Source: Thermoproteota archaeon
GTDB lineage: Archaea > Korarchaeota > Korarchaeia > B14-G2
DNA: 46,451 nucleotides
Direction: 5' to 3'
NCBI GenBank assembly: GCA_003661385.1
Contig: QMWA01000002.1
Location: 1-46,451, forward strand
Position numbers and translations under genes: made by a program. Positions 28,341-37,389 of the stretch are shown here, in pieces; position 1 is the first letter of the stretch, and every line of letters starts with the position of its first letter. The notes beneath the pieces were generated by a model that was given only the letters and a program-made list of their open reading frames with translations, had not been told where the DNA came from and searched no databases.

Positions 28341-29047
28341 ACAAGTGTAGGGGGGTTAATATAGCTAGAGCAATACAAGCACAGAAACTGCTTGCTAGGA
28401 AAGTCGTAACAAGGGACTTAGGTGGCGAGGTCAGGAGAGTCGCAGGAGTCGATGTAAGCTACCCATGTGAGAAGAAAGCTCTAGCCTGCCTAGTTGTCTA
28501 CGACTTGGAGTTAGGTAGAGCTACTGAGGCAAGCTGTGCACTATGTGAAGTCAGGGTCCCATACATCCCTGGGCTTCTAGCTTTTCGAGAGCTTAAGCCT
28601 ATGCTTATGGCTGTGAGGGAAGCTGGCAGCTTTGATGCTATTATAGTGAATGGCTGTGGTGTAAACCACCCTAGAAGGCTTGGGCTTGCATCTCACCTCG
28701 GCATCGTGGCAGGAGTCAGAAGCATTGGAGTAACTAAAAGAAGCCTCATCAAGGAAGGCATTCTAGAGGAGAGAAGCGGGTACGTAGTCAGAGTAGTTGA
28801 TGGTGAAGCCGTTGAAGCGATATTAAGAGCCAAGACCGGAGGCCGTCTTGTAGTCGGGGTAGGGCATGGCTTCTCGTTGGAGACGGCAGTATCCGTGGTG
28901 AGAGAGCTACTTGGTTGGAGGAGGTTTCCACTCCCACTTGCTGAGGCTCACATGCTCTCGTCTAAGATGGCGCGGTTGCTGAGGGCAGAAGCAAGCTTAG
29001 CAGACAGAAAATCTGACCTACACCTATCTAACAGTCCTCTTATGTAG
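28316..29047 (+). CDS. nfi: Endonuclease V with altered active site
   Basis: The 243-residue protein has the endonuclease V pattern: GVDVSYP (first Asp), PGLLAFRE (Glu), IGVTKRSL (Lys) and VGVGHGFSLETA. The expected VDG.G-HPRR motif reads VNGCGVNHPRRLGLASHLG, so the metal-binding Asp (Asp110 in Thermotoga enzyme numbering) is Asn. The enzyme cuts near inosine in DNA. Start is uncertain: ATG 28316 (or GTG 28301) lies inside the start of ribK and no canonical start follows it before the conserved domain. The 3' end overlaps translin by 100 bases. Confidence 0.85.
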   Translation: MTANRHQPYKCRGVNIARAIQAQKLLARKVVTRDLGGEVRRVAGVDVSYPCEKKALACLVVYDLELGRATEASCALCEVRVPYIPGLLAFRELKPMLMAVREAGSFDAIIVNGCGVNHPRRLGLASHLGIVAGVRSIGVTKRSLIKEGILEERSGYVVRVVDGEAVEAILRAKTGGRLVVGVGHGFSLETAVSVVRELLGWRRFPLPLAEAHMLSSKMARLLRAEASLADRKSDLHLSNSPLM

Positions 29048-29565
29048 TCTACCTTGGGCCTTATGGGAATGAGCGCCTCAGGGTAAACCAGCGTTGACAG
29101 AGAGCTGTATATATCGTCTATGAGCTCAATGCATCTTTCAGCGTACTCTAAGTCTCCACTTAGCATCTTGGTTAGCATGATCCTCCTTAGCTCACCTGCT
29201 ACATCAGCTAAGCCGAGAAGGTACTCTCTAGAGGGGATACCGAGGTCGGCATGAGTTGGAATGGGGTCCCCCTTTAGTATAGCGAGTAGGATAGCGGCTT
29301 CAGCCAACTCCTGAGAGACGCTGCTCAGATACCTCTCTACCAGAGCTGTGCTCCTAGAATCCCAGCAGCTTCTCAAAGCTAACCTGTACCTCTCCAGCGA
29401 GCTGGTGATAAGCTGCTGAGCTTCTTCTAAGGCGCCCCTGACTAGCAAGCTTATAGCTCTCTTGATGCTACGCTGAAGGTCTCTAGCTAGCTTAAACACC
29501 TTCTCTCGGATCTCATCATACCTGTCAAGCTCTTTCCTAGCTTCCTCAACAGCAGCAGAGAACAT
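28948..29565 (-). CDS. Translin-family RNA-binding protein
   Basis: The 205-residue helical protein ends with YPEALIPIRPKVDYIRGLLDRCRSDFL, the translin family's C-terminal signature, preceded by long amphipathic helices (EVRKELDRYDEIREKVFKLARDLQRSIKRAI). Archaeal translins form octameric shells that degrade or bind single-stranded RNA. The last 100 bases overlap the convergent endonuclease V gene; the overlap covers the last 33 or so residues of each. Confidence 0.85.
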   Translation of the reverse strand: MFSAAVEEARKELDRYDEIREKVFKLARDLQRSIKRAISLLVRGALEEAQQLITSSLERYRLALRSCWDSRSTALVERYLSSVSQELAEAAILLAILKGDPIPTHADLGIPSREYLLGLADVAGELRRIMLTKMLSGDLEYAERCIELIDDIYSSLSTLVYPEALIPIRPKVDYIRGLLDRCRSDFLSAKLASALSNRAILDESM

Positions 29566-29622
29566 GAAGCTCTTAGGAAGTTGGGTTTAAAAACATGGAG
29601 CTGAAGGTACTTTGGGTGTAGG

Positions 29623-30585
29623 ATGGTAGAGATTCCACCTGATGTCAGGAAAATACTCAGAAAGCAAGGGTATCAGATTGTGCTGAGGCATTCTGGAGTG
29701 AAGCTGTGCTATTGGCTTAGAAGAGCGCTCCTTGATGGAAGGACATGCTACAAGCACAAGTTCTATGGTATAAGGTCTTGGAGATGTATACAGATGAGCC
29801 CAGCTGTCATATACTGCCCCAACTCATGTCTTTACTGTTGGAGAGTCCAGCAGGGGGACATAGAGGGCTTGAGTTGGAGCAAGCATACACCAGAGGCTCC
29901 TGAAGCATGGGATGACCCTGAGGAGATAGCCAAAGAGAGCATTAAAGCTCAGAGGACGTGCATAACAGGGTACAGGGGTGTTAATGCGATAATGAAGAGG
30001 GTAGAGGAGGCGATGGACCCCAAGCATGTTGCAATCTCACTTAGTGGAGAGCCTACGCTATACCCTAGGCTGGGAGAGCTCATAGAAGTCTATAAGAAGA
30101 TGGGAATGACAGTCTTCTTAGTTACAAATGGGCTTTACCCTGAGAAGCTGCTGTCACTTGAAAGCGAGCCAACCCAACTCTATGTCACTATACCTGCCCC
30201 AAACAGCGAGGTCTATAGAAAGCTCTGCAGGCCATCCCTAAGAGACTATTGGAGCAGGCTAATGAGGACTGTGGAGGCCCTGAGCTCCTTTAGCTGCCCA
30301 ACAGTTATGAGGCTAACTCTGGTGAGAGGCATTAACATGATAGATCCAGAGAGCTATGCTGGAATAATAGCTGCAGGCAACCCTACTTACGTCGAGCCAA
30401 AAGCCTACATGCATGTAGGGTACTCGAGACTTAGGTTAACATTCGCACACATGCCCACTCACGAGGATATAAGAGAGTTCTCAGAGAAGCTGGCAGCAGC
30501 ATCAGGATATGACATCATAGATGAGTCTGCTGATAGCAGAGTCGTGCTACTCAGCAGGCTAAAGAAGCCAATCAGGTTCACATAG
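29623..30585 (+). CDS. taw1: tRNA wyosine synthase Taw1 (radical SAM)
   Basis: The 320-residue enzyme has the radical-SAM cluster motif CPNSCLYC (Cys65, Cys69, Cys72), preceded by CYWLRRALLDGRTCYKHKFYG with extra cysteines for the second cluster, and ISLSGEPTLYPRLGEL and RLTLVRGINM downstream. It builds the tricyclic imidazopurine from N1-methylguanosine at position 37 of tRNA-Phe; tRNA-Phe is encoded at 11189-11288. The end overlaps the ecfT gene by eight bases. Confidence 0.96.
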   Translation: MVEIPPDVRKILRKQGYQIVLRHSGVKLCYWLRRALLDGRTCYKHKFYGIRSWRCIQMSPAVIYCPNSCLYCWRVQQGDIEGLSWSKHTPEAPEAWDDPEEIAKESIKAQRTCITGYRGVNAIMKRVEEAMDPKHVAISLSGEPTLYPRLGELIEVYKKMGMTVFLVTNGLYPEKLLSLESEPTQLYVTIPAPNSEVYRKLCRPSLRDYWSRLMRTVEALSSFSCPTVMRLTLVRGINMIDPESYAGIIAAGNPTYVEPKAYMHVGYSRLRLTFAHMPTHEDIREFSEKLAAASGYDIIDESADSRVVLLSRLKKPIRFT

Positions 30586-31315
30586 AGGCTAGCAGGATGA
30601 CTGCGGCTGACTGAGCAACGGAAGCTGCTAAGAACATCCAGTCAGTCTTAGACATCGGAGGAAGCCCATATGCCATGGTCCTCTTCTTAGTGTACCCGAA
30701 GCACCTAGACTCCAATGCTTCAGCCAGCTGGTAGCTCCTCCTTATAGCACACACAAGTATTGGAACGAGGAGAGGTATGTAGTTCTTTAGCCTCCTCAAC
30801 AGAGACCCCCTCTCCAGCTCCAACCCCCTTGAAGCCTGCGCATCCATTATCTCCTGGGCCTCCATTGCAAGCGTTGGTATGAATCTTATAGCGGTTGTGA
30901 AGGTGAATGTCACATAGAATGGTATCCTGAGCTTGGTCATGAGGTCGCTTAGCTCAGATGTGTGTGTAGACCTAAAGAAGCTAGCGAAGCAGACTACTAA
31001 GATCACAAGACGAAGGCCCATTGCAAGTGAAAAGCTGAGGTCTCTTGTGAAAACGTAGTTGAGACCGAAAACCATAGCAAAGAGCAGCGAGGTCGACTTT
31101 AAGAGCGAAAGTACCACGGAAGCCACTCCTCCGAGAGCTATAACCGGCAGAACCATTATGACAGCTATCAGGAGCTGAGCTTTTAGGCTAGAGTACGCTA
31201 TTGAAAGCACCATGGCAGCTACCAGCCATATGAGCTTAGGCCGAGGATCTACTCTGCTAAGCCTTGACAGCTTACCCTCATACTCAAATGCTGCCAGAAA
31301 CGACAGAGCTACCAC
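30578..31315 (-). CDS. ecfT: ECF transporter transmembrane component EcfT
   Basis: The 245-residue integral membrane protein has five to six hydrophobic segments and two coupling motifs in its cytoplasmic loop, AQASRGLELE and ALESRCFG (the family's A-R-G pair, the second degenerate). It couples ATP hydrolysis by two EcfA subunits to substrate-binding S components. It overlaps the upstream ATPase gene by 32 bases. No S component lies in the window. Confidence 0.92.
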   Translation of the reverse strand: MVALSFLAAFEYEGKLSRLSRVDPRPKLIWLVAAMVLSIAYSSLKAQLLIAVIMVLPVIALGGVASVVLSLLKSTSLLFAMVFGLNYVFTRDLSFSLAMGLRLVILVVCFASFFRSTHTSELSDLMTKLRIPFYVTFTFTTAIRFIPTLAMEAQEIMDAQASRGLELERGSLLRRLKNYIPLLVPILVCAIRRSYQLAEALESRCFGYTKKRTMAYGLPPMSKTDWMFLAASVAQSAAVILLASM

Positions 31316-32129
31316 CTAGCTTGAGAGCTATGCTCTCGGCAAGCACCCCGTAGTCAAGAGACCTCGGTACAGAGAACCCTCTCTTGGATAGGTGGGCGTA
31401 TAGGTCTACAGATACCGGAGGAACCAAGTTACATGACTTAAGAAGGGTATAGTTGAAGAATATGTCTTCAGGAACACCTTCAGCTATCACTTTACCCTTA
31501 GACAGGAGAACAACCTTATCAGCACCTAGCTCGGATGCCCACTCGACATCGTGTGTTATCACAAGCACAGCTTTCCCCTCAGCCTTCATGCCGAAAATCA
31601 GGTCTATAAGAGCCTTCTTCTGCTTTGCATCTTGGCCTATGGTCGGCTCATCTAAGATCAAGTACTTTGGCTGCATCGCATACACAGAAGCTATCGACAG
31701 ACGCTTCATCTCCCCGCCACTAAGCTGCCACGGCGGTGTTGAAGCATATCTCTCCAAGCCAAACTTCCTTAGGACAGAGAGAGCCTCGTCTAAGGCCTCC
31801 TTATCGCCTAATCCTAGATTCCTCAGGCCAAAGGCAACTTCCTCAGCAGCGTTCTCAGCAAAAAACTGGTGCTCAGGGTTCTGAGGCACATAGCCGACTA
31901 TCCTACAGAGCTCTGCTACGCTATGCTCTCGGGTATCTAGGCCATCTACCACAACACGGCCTGACTTAGGCTTCAGCAACCCATTCAATAACTTAGCTAA
32001 GGTAGTTTTACCAGAGCCATTCTCCCCCATCAGAAGAACCACATCCCCATCGCTTATAGTCAGCGATACATCATCTAACACAGTGGCCCCCCTGCTGTAC
32101 CAGAAACAGACTCTTTCAACGGAGATCAA
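31284..32129 (-). CDS. ecfA2: ECF transporter ATPase EcfA2
   Basis: The 281-residue ABC ATPase has Walker A GENGSGKT near residue 36, the Q-loop VPQNPEHQ, signature LSGGEMKR, Walker B YLILDEPT and H-loop VITHDVEW. It lies between ecfA1 and ecfT, overlapping both (14 and 32 bases), as expected of one operon. It forms a heterodimer with EcfA1 energising vitamin or metal import. Confidence 0.93.
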   Translation of the reverse strand: MISVERVCFWYSRGATVLDDVSLTISDGDVVLLMGENGSGKTTLAKLLNGLLKPKSGRVVVDGLDTREHSVAELCRIVGYVPQNPEHQFFAENAAEEVAFGLRNLGLGDKEALDEALSVLRKFGLERYASTPPWQLSGGEMKRLSIASVYAMQPKYLILDEPTIGQDAKQKKALIDLIFGMKAEGKAVLVITHDVEWASELGADKVVLLSKGKVIAEGVPEDIFFNYTLLKSCNLVPPVSVDLYAHLSKRGFSVPRSLDYGVLAESIALKLGGSSVVSGSI

Positions 32130-32976
32130 GGCTACTCACCGCAGATGAAAGCTGATCCACCAGAGAGGAAACTGTCAGGGCTTTGATCGGCAGCTTAATC
32201 CCAAGCTCCTCAAGCTTCAGCTGAAGCTGCACTACACGCGGCGTCGATACCCCAAGAGAACTCAAGTTCGAATCAAATAGCACTTCCTCTGGTGGCCCGT
32301 CTCGCACAAGCTGACCCTCGCTGAAAACCAGGATCCTGGTAGCTAAAGGAGTGAAGACATCAAGCCTATGCTCTACTATCACAATGGTGGTCTCCATCTC
32401 TCTTAGCTGGCTTAGCATTAGAGCAAGCTGGAGAGCGCTCATTGGATCTAACTCAGCAGTAGGCTCATCTAGGACAAGAAGAAGCGGCCGCATAGCGACC
32501 ACAGCTGCTAGAGCTGTCCTCTGCTTCTCTCCACCAGATAGCTTGTATGGGGGGACATCACGTAGGCGGTCGAGGCCAAAGTACTTCAGTATGAACTCTG
32601 TTCTCTTGATTATCTCCTCCCTTGGAAGGCCTAGGTTCTCAAGGCCAAAAGCTATCTCCCTCTCTACTGAAAGAGAGACCAGCTGGTTATCAGGATTCTG
32701 AAACACCAAGCCCACATCCTTAGAGAGAACATACACGGGAATCGTCCTAGTGTCAACTCCATTAATGAAAACACAACCCGAGAACTCACCTTCATAGAAG
32801 TGAGGGATTAAGCCGTTTAGGAGCCTGCAGAACGTCGACTTCCCTGAGCCGCTTGCACCTGTGACCAGTACCACTTCTCCTCTCTTAATTTGCAAACTCA
32901 CGTCTACTATGGCAGGAGCGCTGCTTCCAGCATACTTGAATGTAACATTCTGGATGTCAACTATAGGCTCTGGCAT
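32116..32976 (-). CDS. ecfA1: ECF transporter ATPase EcfA1
   Basis: The 286-residue ABC ATPase has Walker A GASGSGKS near residue 40, Q-loop VFQNPDNQ, signature LSGGEKQR, Walker B LLVLDEPTAELDP and H-loop VEHRLDV. It starts the three-gene operon ecfA1-ecfA2-ecfT. Which vitamin or metal is moved depends on an S component elsewhere. Confidence 0.93.
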   Translation of the reverse strand: MPEPIVDIQNVTFKYAGSSAPAIVDVSLQIKRGEVVLVTGASGSGKSTFCRLLNGLIPHFYEGEFSGCVFINGVDTRTIPVYVLSKDVGLVFQNPDNQLVSLSVEREIAFGLENLGLPREEIIKRTEFILKYFGLDRLRDVPPYKLSGGEKQRTALAAVVAMRPLLLVLDEPTAELDPMSALQLALMLSQLREMETTIVIVEHRLDVFTPLATRILVFSEGQLVRDGPPEEVLFDSNLSSLGVSTPRVVQLQLKLEELGIKLPIKALTVSSLVDQLSSAVSSLDLR

Positions 32977-33047
32977 GCATAGCTCAACACTTAAGTGTCC
33001 ATCATGTACCTATTTTTAACCTAATCCAAGCGCGGTGAGAGGAGAGC

Positions 33048-33638
33048 ATGTCCTCAAGAAAAAGGGGGAAGAGAAGGATACCGAAGCAGTGGATGCCTGT
33101 CATTGCTTTAGATGTGTTTAAGGGTAAGACAATAGGCACAGTCCTTGTAGGGAAGCCAAAGTCCGCTGTGGGCAGGATCCTAGAGGTTACCCTCAGAGAT
33201 TTGACTGGAAGCTTTGAACATGAGAAATACAAGCTTTACTACAGGATAACAGAAGCCAAAGACAGCACAGTTTATGGAAGATTCTGTAAAGCGGCGATAA
33301 GCCGAGATTTTAGGGCATCGATGATAAGGAGGAGAAGCAGCTTGGTAGAGCTGTTCGTCGATTCTAAGACGAGCGATGAGATCCCAGTGAGGCACTTCCA
33401 CACCATAGTAACTAGGTACAGGATCCGAACCAGCATGAAGAAGGCAATAAGGAAGCTTGTCTCAGAGAAGCTGCTAGAGATAATCCCAACACTGACTCTA
33501 GAGGAGTACATAAAGTCAGTGCTCTTCGGCAGCCCAGTCAAGCTAAATGAAGAACTTGCACAGGTCTCCAGGAAGATATGCCCCATAAAGAACGTTGATC
33601 TAAGGAAGCTGCTGAGAACAGACATGATAAGAAGGTAG
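33048..33638 (+). CDS. rps3ae: Ribosomal protein S3ae (eS1)
   Basis: The 196-residue protein starts MSSRKRGKRRIPKQWMPVIALDVFKGKTIGTV and has the S3ae core GRILEVTLRDLTGSF, DEIPVRHFHTIVTRYRIRTSMKKAIRKLV and PIKNVDLRKL. Small-subunit protein eS1. A TTTTTAACC element lies upstream, though its orientation relative to the divergent ecfA1 is unclear. Confidence 0.96.
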   Translation: MSSRKRGKRRIPKQWMPVIALDVFKGKTIGTVLVGKPKSAVGRILEVTLRDLTGSFEHEKYKLYYRITEAKDSTVYGRFCKAAISRDFRASMIRRRSSLVELFVDSKTSDEIPVRHFHTIVTRYRIRTSMKKAIRKLVSEKLLEIIPTLTLEEYIKSVLFGSPVKLNEELAQVSRKICPIKNVDLRKLLRTDMIRR

Positions 33639-33644
33639 TCCTGT

Positions 33645-34649
33645 GTGGAGGCAGTAGTGCTGGCAGCAGGAATAGGCAAAAGACTGAGGCCTATAACACT
33701 TAGTAGGCCAAAGGTCATGATAGAAATCGCTGGAAAGCCCATACTAGAGCACAACCTGGAGGCTCTCAAATCAATAGGAGTAGATAGAGTGGTTGTTGTA
33801 GTAGGCTATAAGGCAGCAGACATCATCAGATATTTTAGCAGAAAGGAGGAATGGAAAAGAATCGAGTTCATAGTACAGGAGAAACAGCTTGGAACAGGTC
33901 ACGCGCTAGCATGTGCGCAAGAAAAACTGAGAGAAGACGCCACAATAGTCTACTATGGTGATGTCTTGGCAGATATACAGTCATTATGCAAGTTTGCTGA
34001 CAAGGCATCCAGCGGAGAGGCTGCTATAGCAGTCTACGAGGTGGAAAGGCCATGGGAGTATGGTGTATGCATTATAAGAGGGGGGGAGCTGGCAGGAATC
34101 GTAGAAAAACCCAGACCAGGGGAAGCTCCAGGAAAGCATGTTTTCGCTGGAATAGTGGTTGCAGACAAGCAGATCATTAGCAAGCTAAGGGAGCTTAAGC
34201 CATCTAAGAGGGGGGAGATCGAGCTCACAGATGCACTCATCAAGGCAGCATACAGCACTAGAATAGAGGCTATAAAGCTAGACAAATGGGTGGATATTGG
34301 CAGAGCACATAACCTCATAAAGTCCATTGAGATCATAGCTGAGAACACGGAATACAAGGGATTTGATAGAGGTAGAGTAGCATATGTAGACAGCGAAGCA
34401 GATGTCAAGGGAGAGATAGGCCCCCTAGTATCTATATCAGAGGGGGCATACGTCGGAGAGGGCAGCACCATAAGGCGAGCAGTTGTTTTAAAGTACAGCA
34501 GCATAGGCGCCTCGTGCCTAATAGAGAACACCGTCATCGGTGAGAGGGCTCATATATCAGCCAACTGCAAGCTAATAGGGAGAGAAGACAGTGCTCTGAT
34601 AGTTGGAGACGAGAGCAAGCTGGGCAGCAATACCCATATTAGAGTATAA
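33645..34649 (+). CDS. Sugar-phosphate nucleotidyltransferase with left-handed beta-helix
   Basis: The 334-residue enzyme starts VVLAAGIGKRLRPITLSRPKVMIEIAGKPILEH, the nucleotidyltransferase signature, has the VDIGRAHNL metal-site motif near 220, and a C-terminal hexapeptide-repeat tail (ISEGAYVGEGSTIRRAVVLKYSSIGASC). It would make a nucleotide sugar (glucose-1-phosphate thymidylyl- or GlcNAc-1-phosphate uridylyl-type). GTG start overlaps nothing; it follows rps3ae by six bases. It could feed the GT4 enzyme at 14082-15221, which is inference. Confidence 0.88.
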   Translation: MEAVVLAAGIGKRLRPITLSRPKVMIEIAGKPILEHNLEALKSIGVDRVVVVVGYKAADIIRYFSRKEEWKRIEFIVQEKQLGTGHALACAQEKLREDATIVYYGDVLADIQSLCKFADKASSGEAAIAVYEVERPWEYGVCIIRGGELAGIVEKPRPGEAPGKHVFAGIVVADKQIISKLRELKPSKRGEIELTDALIKAAYSTRIEAIKLDKWVDIGRAHNLIKSIEIIAENTEYKGFDRGRVAYVDSEADVKGEIGPLVSISEGAYVGEGSTIRRAVVLKYSSIGASCLIENTVIGERAHISANCKLIGREDSALIVGDESKLGSNTHIRV

Positions 34650-34670
34650 GGACAGAATACGGGAGCTAAG

Positions 34671-36137
34671 GTGCGAGTAGTAGTATGCTATCCAGCACCC
34701 TATAGGGTTGGGTTCAGTGGAGCAACAGTGCCGCTCTTGTATAGCTTATTTGAAGCACAAGGTGTAGAATGTGAGCTTGCCTTCCTAGATACGATACCAG
34801 TTAGCTTAGAAGGCAAGAGAAACCTAAGGGACTTTGACATCATAGCGTTTACTGTGCAGTATGAGTGGGAGTACGTGAACCTCGTCAAGATGCTGTTAGC
34901 CTCTGGGATAAAGCCCACTAAGCCCAGGAAAGGGCCTATCATAGTTGGTGGAGGGCCCTGCATCACCTCGAATCCCGAGCCTCTAGCAAACATACTCGAT
35001 GTAGCTGTGGTGGGAGACGCTGAGGAAGCCATTCCCAGGCTATGTGAAGCTGCTGCCGAGGGACTAAGCGGAATTGATTCACTCATGGGAGAGGAAGGAT
35101 TCTATTTTTTCAGCGAGAAGTGTAGGAGAGCTGTCTCGAGCGAGATAGCTGAGGCCAAGCTCCCCAGCGTGGCATCTGAGAGGATAGAAGCTACAGTCTA
35201 TGGGAGAGCAGCTAGAGTAGAAGTGGTCCGAGGATGCCCTATGCTCTGCAGATACTGCCTCATCGGGTGGACAGCTAAGCCCTATAGGGAAAAGCCCATA
35301 GAAAAAGCTATATCGGAGATAAGAGAGCAGGCAGAGAGCGTACAGGCCAAAAAGGCTGTGCTAATCGGAGCCGGGCTGACATTCTACAGCAGATTTGAGG
35401 AAATCTGTGAGAGAATAGGGACGCTGGGAGTAGAGGGGAGCATGGCTTCCATTAGACCAGAGCTCATAAACAGAGAGAAGCTGATAGCTATGAGAAGACT
35501 TGGCCAGAAAACTCTCACAATGGGTGTTGAAACAGGGTCAGACAAGCTTAGGGACGCCATTGGAAGAGGAGGTAGCTCCGAGGACGTGCTGGCGGCGGTT
35601 CAAGAAGCTGTAGAAGCTGGCTTCAGCAAGGTGAAGGTGTACCTGCTGGTTGGTTTGCCCGGGGAGAGAGAGGAAGATCTAGCTGAGACAGCCAAGCTTG
35701 TTGAGGAAATTAGAAGGCTAAATGTCAGAGTGCAGGCTTCAATAAACCCGCTTATACCGAAGGCCCATACACCATCTCAGTACTGGGGCTTTATCGGCTA
35801 TAGGGAGGCCAGCGTGAGAGCTAGGAAGCTAGCAGCTATGCTGAGGAAGGTAGGCGTGAAAGCAGCACCTGGCATAAGCCCCTCTGAGGCAACCATACAG
35901 GCAATGCTCTCACTGGGAGGAAGGGAGCTGGGGGACATGATAGTGAAGGCTGCTGAAGCTGGTAGGGGAGCAGGAGGATGGAGGAGGGTTCTAAGAGCAT
36001 ACGGGATCAAGCTTGAAGAAATCAAGCCCAAAGTAGATGTAGGAGAGGAAGCCCCATGGGACAGGATAGATGTCGGAGGCACAGAAAAGCTAGTGCTGAA
36101 GGAGTACTATGAGAGCATGAATGCCCTCAGGACCTAG
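34671..36137 (+). CDS. Radical SAM protein with B12-binding-like N-domain
   Basis: The 488-residue protein has an N-terminal domain of about 150 residues resembling the cobalamin-binding fold (VVCYPAPYRVGFSGATVPLLYSLFEAQG, GPIIVGGGPCITSNPEPL), then the radical-SAM motif RGCPMLCRYC (Cys189, Cys193, Cys196) and LTMGVETGSD, VKVYLLVGLPGE. It belongs with methylthiotransferase-like archaeal proteins of unknown substrate. The end overlaps ychF by 11 bases. Confidence 0.85.
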   Translation: MRVVVCYPAPYRVGFSGATVPLLYSLFEAQGVECELAFLDTIPVSLEGKRNLRDFDIIAFTVQYEWEYVNLVKMLLASGIKPTKPRKGPIIVGGGPCITSNPEPLANILDVAVVGDAEEAIPRLCEAAAEGLSGIDSLMGEEGFYFFSEKCRRAVSSEIAEAKLPSVASERIEATVYGRAARVEVVRGCPMLCRYCLIGWTAKPYREKPIEKAISEIREQAESVQAKKAVLIGAGLTFYSRFEEICERIGTLGVEGSMASIRPELINREKLIAMRRLGQKTLTMGVETGSDKLRDAIGRGGSSEDVLAAVQEAVEAGFSKVKVYLLVGLPGEREEDLAETAKLVEEIRRLNVRVQASINPLIPKAHTPSQYWGFIGYREASVRARKLAAMLRKVGVKAAPGISPSEATIQAMLSLGGRELGDMIVKAAEAGRGAGGWRRVLRAYGIKLEEIKPKVDVGEEAPWDRIDVGGTEKLVLKEYYESMNALRT

Positions 36138-37332
36138 CGACTATCTTCACCACAGCACCTGATGGAAGCGGCTCTGTCGACGGGAGCCTAACTTTCCTTA
36201 GCACATCAATCGCGTGCTTAAATGACTCACCTATCTCACTGTGTATGGCGTATGCTAGGTCTATTGGAGTAGCCCCGGGAGGCATGAGATAGACATCAGG
36301 CAGCACCCTTCCCTCCTGGTCGGATAACTTGCCTTCATTCTCCACAGGGAACACAGGCTTATACCCAAGTACATCGAATACAAGAGACTCCAACGCCTGC
36401 TGTACACCTGTGCTCCCGTAGACATCTAACACCATCCTTTTAACAGCCTTAAGCGCAGCCGCTTGAGCTGGAGTAAGCCTCGAGTGGTCCAGTATCTTGA
36501 AGGAGCTAGCACCAGGAAGGTAATCTATCAGCCCTTCTGATGAAGCCTTCTTCAATATGAGCTCAGCTTCGGCTGAAGTCGGGACGACCACATACCTCCC
36601 AGCCATAAGGCTCCTAAGCCGCTCTATGTTCCTCCTAGCAGAGGGCATGTCAGCCTTATTAGCCGCAACGACCATCGGCATGCATAGCCCCCTTAGAGCC
36701 CTGGAGAAGCTTAGTATGCTGTCATCATCCCATGTTGCTACAGCCTTCAAGTCTAGCTTAGCTCTAGCAGCAGCCTCAAGCACGCTAGACTTATCAACAG
36801 ACAAGCCAGACAACTGCGTTGCAAGCACCTGAGCCGCTTCAGCTACCGACTTTGGGGGGATGCGCCTCAGCTTGTGCATTGCCTTCTCCACTATAGAAGC
36901 CACCCAATACACAAGCTCCTCTTCAACAAGCTCCACATCTCCCTCGGGGGGATATGACCCCGGCTGAGCAGGCTCTCCATCAGGGCTGGTGGAGCCAGAG
37001 GCGTCTACCACAAGGATACTGCCAGTAGCTCTCCTGAGGTCGTCTAGGAACCTATTCCCTAGACCTCGACCTTTATGAGCTCCTGGAACTAGGCCAGCTA
37101 TGTCAAGAAGCTTAACTGGGGTAAATCTAGTTCCCCTTATACACATCCCATAGCGTGGATCACACTGAACACCTAAGTGGACACAGGGGCACTTCACCCT
37201 CACATAAGCTACACCCTCATTTGGGTTTATGGTTGTGAAAGGCCTGTTGCTGACCTCAGCTGACGCCATGCAGGCAGCATTGAAGAAGGTAGACTTCCCG
37301 ACGTTGGTCTTCCCACATACGCCGATCAGCAA
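36127..37332 (-). CDS. ychF: Obg-family P-loop protein YchF
   Basis: The 401-residue protein has the YchF pattern: ICGVTNVGKST-like P-loop (GVCGKTNVGKS), FTTINPNEGVAYV, LLDIAGLVPGAHKGRGLGN, then a coiled-coil insertion and a C-terminal TGS domain (LPDVYLMPPGATPIDLAYAIHSEIG). The archaeal paralog binds ATP or GTP and associates with the ribosome. A TTG start follows GGTGAGCTT; a TTTAAAAG box about 17 bases upstream fits it. Confidence 0.94.
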   Translation of the reverse strand: MLIGVCGKTNVGKSTFFNAACMASAEVSNRPFTTINPNEGVAYVRVKCPCVHLGVQCDPRYGMCIRGTRFTPVKLLDIAGLVPGAHKGRGLGNRFLDDLRRATGSILVVDASGSTSPDGEPAQPGSYPPEGDVELVEEELVYWVASIVEKAMHKLRRIPPKSVAEAAQVLATQLSGLSVDKSSVLEAAARAKLDLKAVATWDDDSILSFSRALRGLCMPMVVAANKADMPSARRNIERLRSLMAGRYVVVPTSAEAELILKKASSEGLIDYLPGASSFKILDHSRLTPAQAAALKAVKRMVLDVYGSTGVQQALESLVFDVLGYKPVFPVENEGKLSDQEGRVLPDVYLMPPGATPIDLAYAIHSEIGESFKHAIDVLRKVRLPSTEPLPSGAVVKIVARS

Positions 37333-37389
37333 AAGCTCACCCTTTTAAAGTAGAGCATGAGGGTTATATTAGCTAGTGGTGACCAAGCT

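Noticed and set aside
33272-33769. Long antisense frames over rps3ae and the exosome genes
   Set aside because: Ser/Leu-rich shadow frames opposite well-conserved genes; no motif or start signal of their own.
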